Shown here: positions 5,474 through 6,228 of the stretch, in pieces
How the letters are laid out: every line of letters starts with the position of its first letter
How positions within the stretch are numbered: position 1 is the stretch's first letter
Assembly: GCA_017560955.1 (NCBI GenBank)
Contig: JAFZDV010000001.1
Span: 1-6,228, forward strand
DNA from: Anaerotignum sp.
Lineage (GTDB): Bacteria > Bacillota > Clostridia > Lachnospirales > Anaerotignaceae
Length of the DNA stretch: 6,228 nt
Direction: 5' to 3'
Notes under the pieces: model-generated
The model's input: the letters and a program-made list of their open reading frames with translations, nothing else
Database searches by the model: none
Told to the model about the DNA's origin: nothing
Program-made: the position numbers and the translations under genes

Positions 5474-6228
5474 CAATCCCTCACCTTTCTGAAAGCCACA
5501 CAGGCGTTGTGACCACCAAAGCCAAGAGAAGTAGACAATGCCCCTTCCACCACAGTCTTCACCGCTGTGTTTGGTGTATAATCCAGATCACATGCAGGGT
5601 CTGCTTCTGTCAGGTTGATGGTGGGAGGAATGATATCCTCTTTCACCGCCAGGATCGCTGCAATAGCTTCTACCGCACCAGCCGCCCCTAGCATATGACC
5701 TGTCATGGATTTTGTGGAACTGATGTGCACTTTCCTCGCATCTTCTTCACCAAAAGCATTTTTGATGGCTCTTGTTTCTGTTTTATCATTCATAGGTGTA
5801 CCTGTACCGTGAGCATTGATATAAATCGCCTCAGGGGCAACACCTTCCAGACCTGCCGCTGCAATGCGAATGGCTTTACCACTGGCAACTGCCTCTTCCG
5901 CAGGGGCTGTCACATGGTGAGCATCGCAGGTGGAACCATAGCCTACCACTTCCGCATAAATTTTTGCACCACGTTTTTTTGCATGTTCATATTCCTCCAG
6001 AATCACCGCACCTGCGCCTTCGCCCATAACAAAACCGCCTCTGCGTTTGTCAAAAGGCAAAGATGCTGCATCAGGATCTTCAGAAGGATTCAGCGCCATG
6101 CAGGCACCAAAACCAGCAACAGTCAGAGGAACGATGGCCGCTTCACTGCCACCGCAGATTGCCGCTGTCGTATATCCGTGCAGGATAGCCCTGTAGCCTT
6201 CGCCAATGGCTGTTGTGCCTGTGGCACA
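5473..6228 (-). CDS. fabF: Beta-ketoacyl-[acyl-carrier-protein] synthase II, C-terminal part (cut by window edge)
   Basis: FabF condenses acyl chains with malonyl-ACP, the chain-elongation step of type II fatty-acid synthesis. About 251 of some 410 residues are visible, and the frame is open to the window end. The ATG at 6099 is internal: upstream codons read [18 protein letters not shown] and [23 protein letters not shown], conserved thiolase-fold sequence. The first visible codon (6228-6226) is the nucleophilic cysteine of the TAC(A/T)(T/S)G motif. Counting it as residue 1, the active-site histidines are at 140 (NAHGTGTP) and 178, with lysine 173, in [17 protein letters not shown]. The C-terminal SLGFGGHNA loop (about 234-242) is also typical. 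Spacing from the cysteine matches E. coli FabF within one residue. FabB is unlikely because the sequence is closer to FabF ([29 protein letters not shown]) and the operon order places fabF here. The 1-base overlap with accB indicates co-transcription. Confidence 0.95.
   Translation of the reverse strand, partial: CATGTTAIGEGYRAILHGYTTAAICGGSEAAIVPLTVAGFGACMALNPSEDPDAASLPFDKRRGGFVMGEGAGAVILEEYEHAKKRGAKIYAEVVGYGSTCDAHHVTAPAEEAVASGKAIRIAAAGLEGVAPEAIYINAHGTGTPMNDKTETRAIKNAFGEEDARKVHISSTKSMTGHMLGAAGAVEAIAAILAVKEDIIPPTINLTEADPACDLDYTPNTAVKTVVEGALSTSLGFGGHNACVAFRKVRD
5481..5488 (-). promoter_or_regulatory. Ribosome binding site deciding the accB start
   Basis: On the minus strand AAAGGTGA, part of the AAGGAGGTGA consensus, lies inside the final codons of fabF, 7 bases before the accB ATG and 4 bases before the alternative TTG. 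The spacing favours ATG, which also creates a TGATG stop/start junction with fabF. Confidence 0.7.

Larger units (their letters stand above)
1631..6228 (-). other. Distal half of a type II fatty-acid synthesis / acetyl-CoA carboxylase operon
   Basis: Six genes in transcription order fabF-accB-fabZ-accC-accD-accA run without any gap over 12 bases: a 1-base overlap (TGATG), gaps of 12, 6 and 4 bases, and a 4-base overlap (ATGA). No internal terminator or clear promoter is visible. The same order closes the fab clusters of streptococci and many clostridia, where fabH, acpP, fabK, fabD and fabG precede it, often with a FabT or FapR-type regulator. Those genes and the promoter would lie to the right of this window, so the regulator cannot be seen. 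Confidence 0.9.

Noticed and set aside
5474..5476. TTG as the start codon of accB, giving one extra residue.
   Set aside because: The adjacent ATG has better spacing from AAAGGTGA, is the preferred codon, and forms a TGATG junction with the fabF stop.
6097..6099. ATG at 6099 as the start of a short 208-residue ketosynthase.
   Set aside because: The frame stays open to the window edge, and the 43 codons upstream encode conserved FabF sequence including the active-site cysteine, so this ATG is an internal methionine of a longer gene.

Overview
The window looks like a chromosomal segment of a Gram-positive anaerobe of the Clostridia (phylum Bacillota), possibly close to Lachnospiraceae. Four things point this way: the gene order fabF-accB-fabZ-accC-accD-accA typical of Bacillota fatty-acid operons, strong AAGGAGG-type ribosome binding sites, sigma-A-like promoters, and a TTG start codon. 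The placement is an inference from gene order and protein style, not from a database search. I see no mobile element, CRISPR array, RNA gene, phage gene or toxin/defence gene.

Left part (1-1573): uracil salvage. The first 155 bases hold the 5' end of upp (uracil phosphoribosyltransferase) on the minus strand. Divergent from it, after a 161-base intergenic region, is uraA/pyrP, a complete uracil permease on the plus strand. Each gene has a good promoter of its own with a 17-base spacer. The two promoters stand back to back, with 25 bases between their -35 boxes. The permease imports uracil and Upp traps it as UMP, so the pair forms a functional import and salvage unit.

Middle (1574-1630): uraA converges on the acc genes. 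The short gap holds a perfect 12-bp hairpin with A and T tracts on its two sides, a shared bidirectional terminator.

Right part (1631-6228): six co-directional minus-strand genes form the distal half of a type II fatty-acid synthesis operon, transcribed as fabF (5' end cut by the window), accB, fabZ, accC, accD, accA. The junctions are very tight: a 1-base overlap, gaps of 12, 6 and 4 bases, and a 4-base overlap. AccB (biotin carrier), AccC (biotin carboxylase) and AccD/AccA (carboxyltransferase) make up acetyl-CoA carboxylase, which produces malonyl-CoA. FabF condenses acyl chains with malonyl-ACP, and FabZ dehydrates the resulting hydroxyacyl-ACP after reduction. The operon promoter, its regulator and the upstream fab genes lie outside the window.

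Overall this is an ordinary core-metabolism region, and I found no new biological system. The item most worth a second look is AccC. It lacks about 7-8 residues of a normally conserved loop and has a changed nucleotide-binding motif, while its other catalytic residues are kept.
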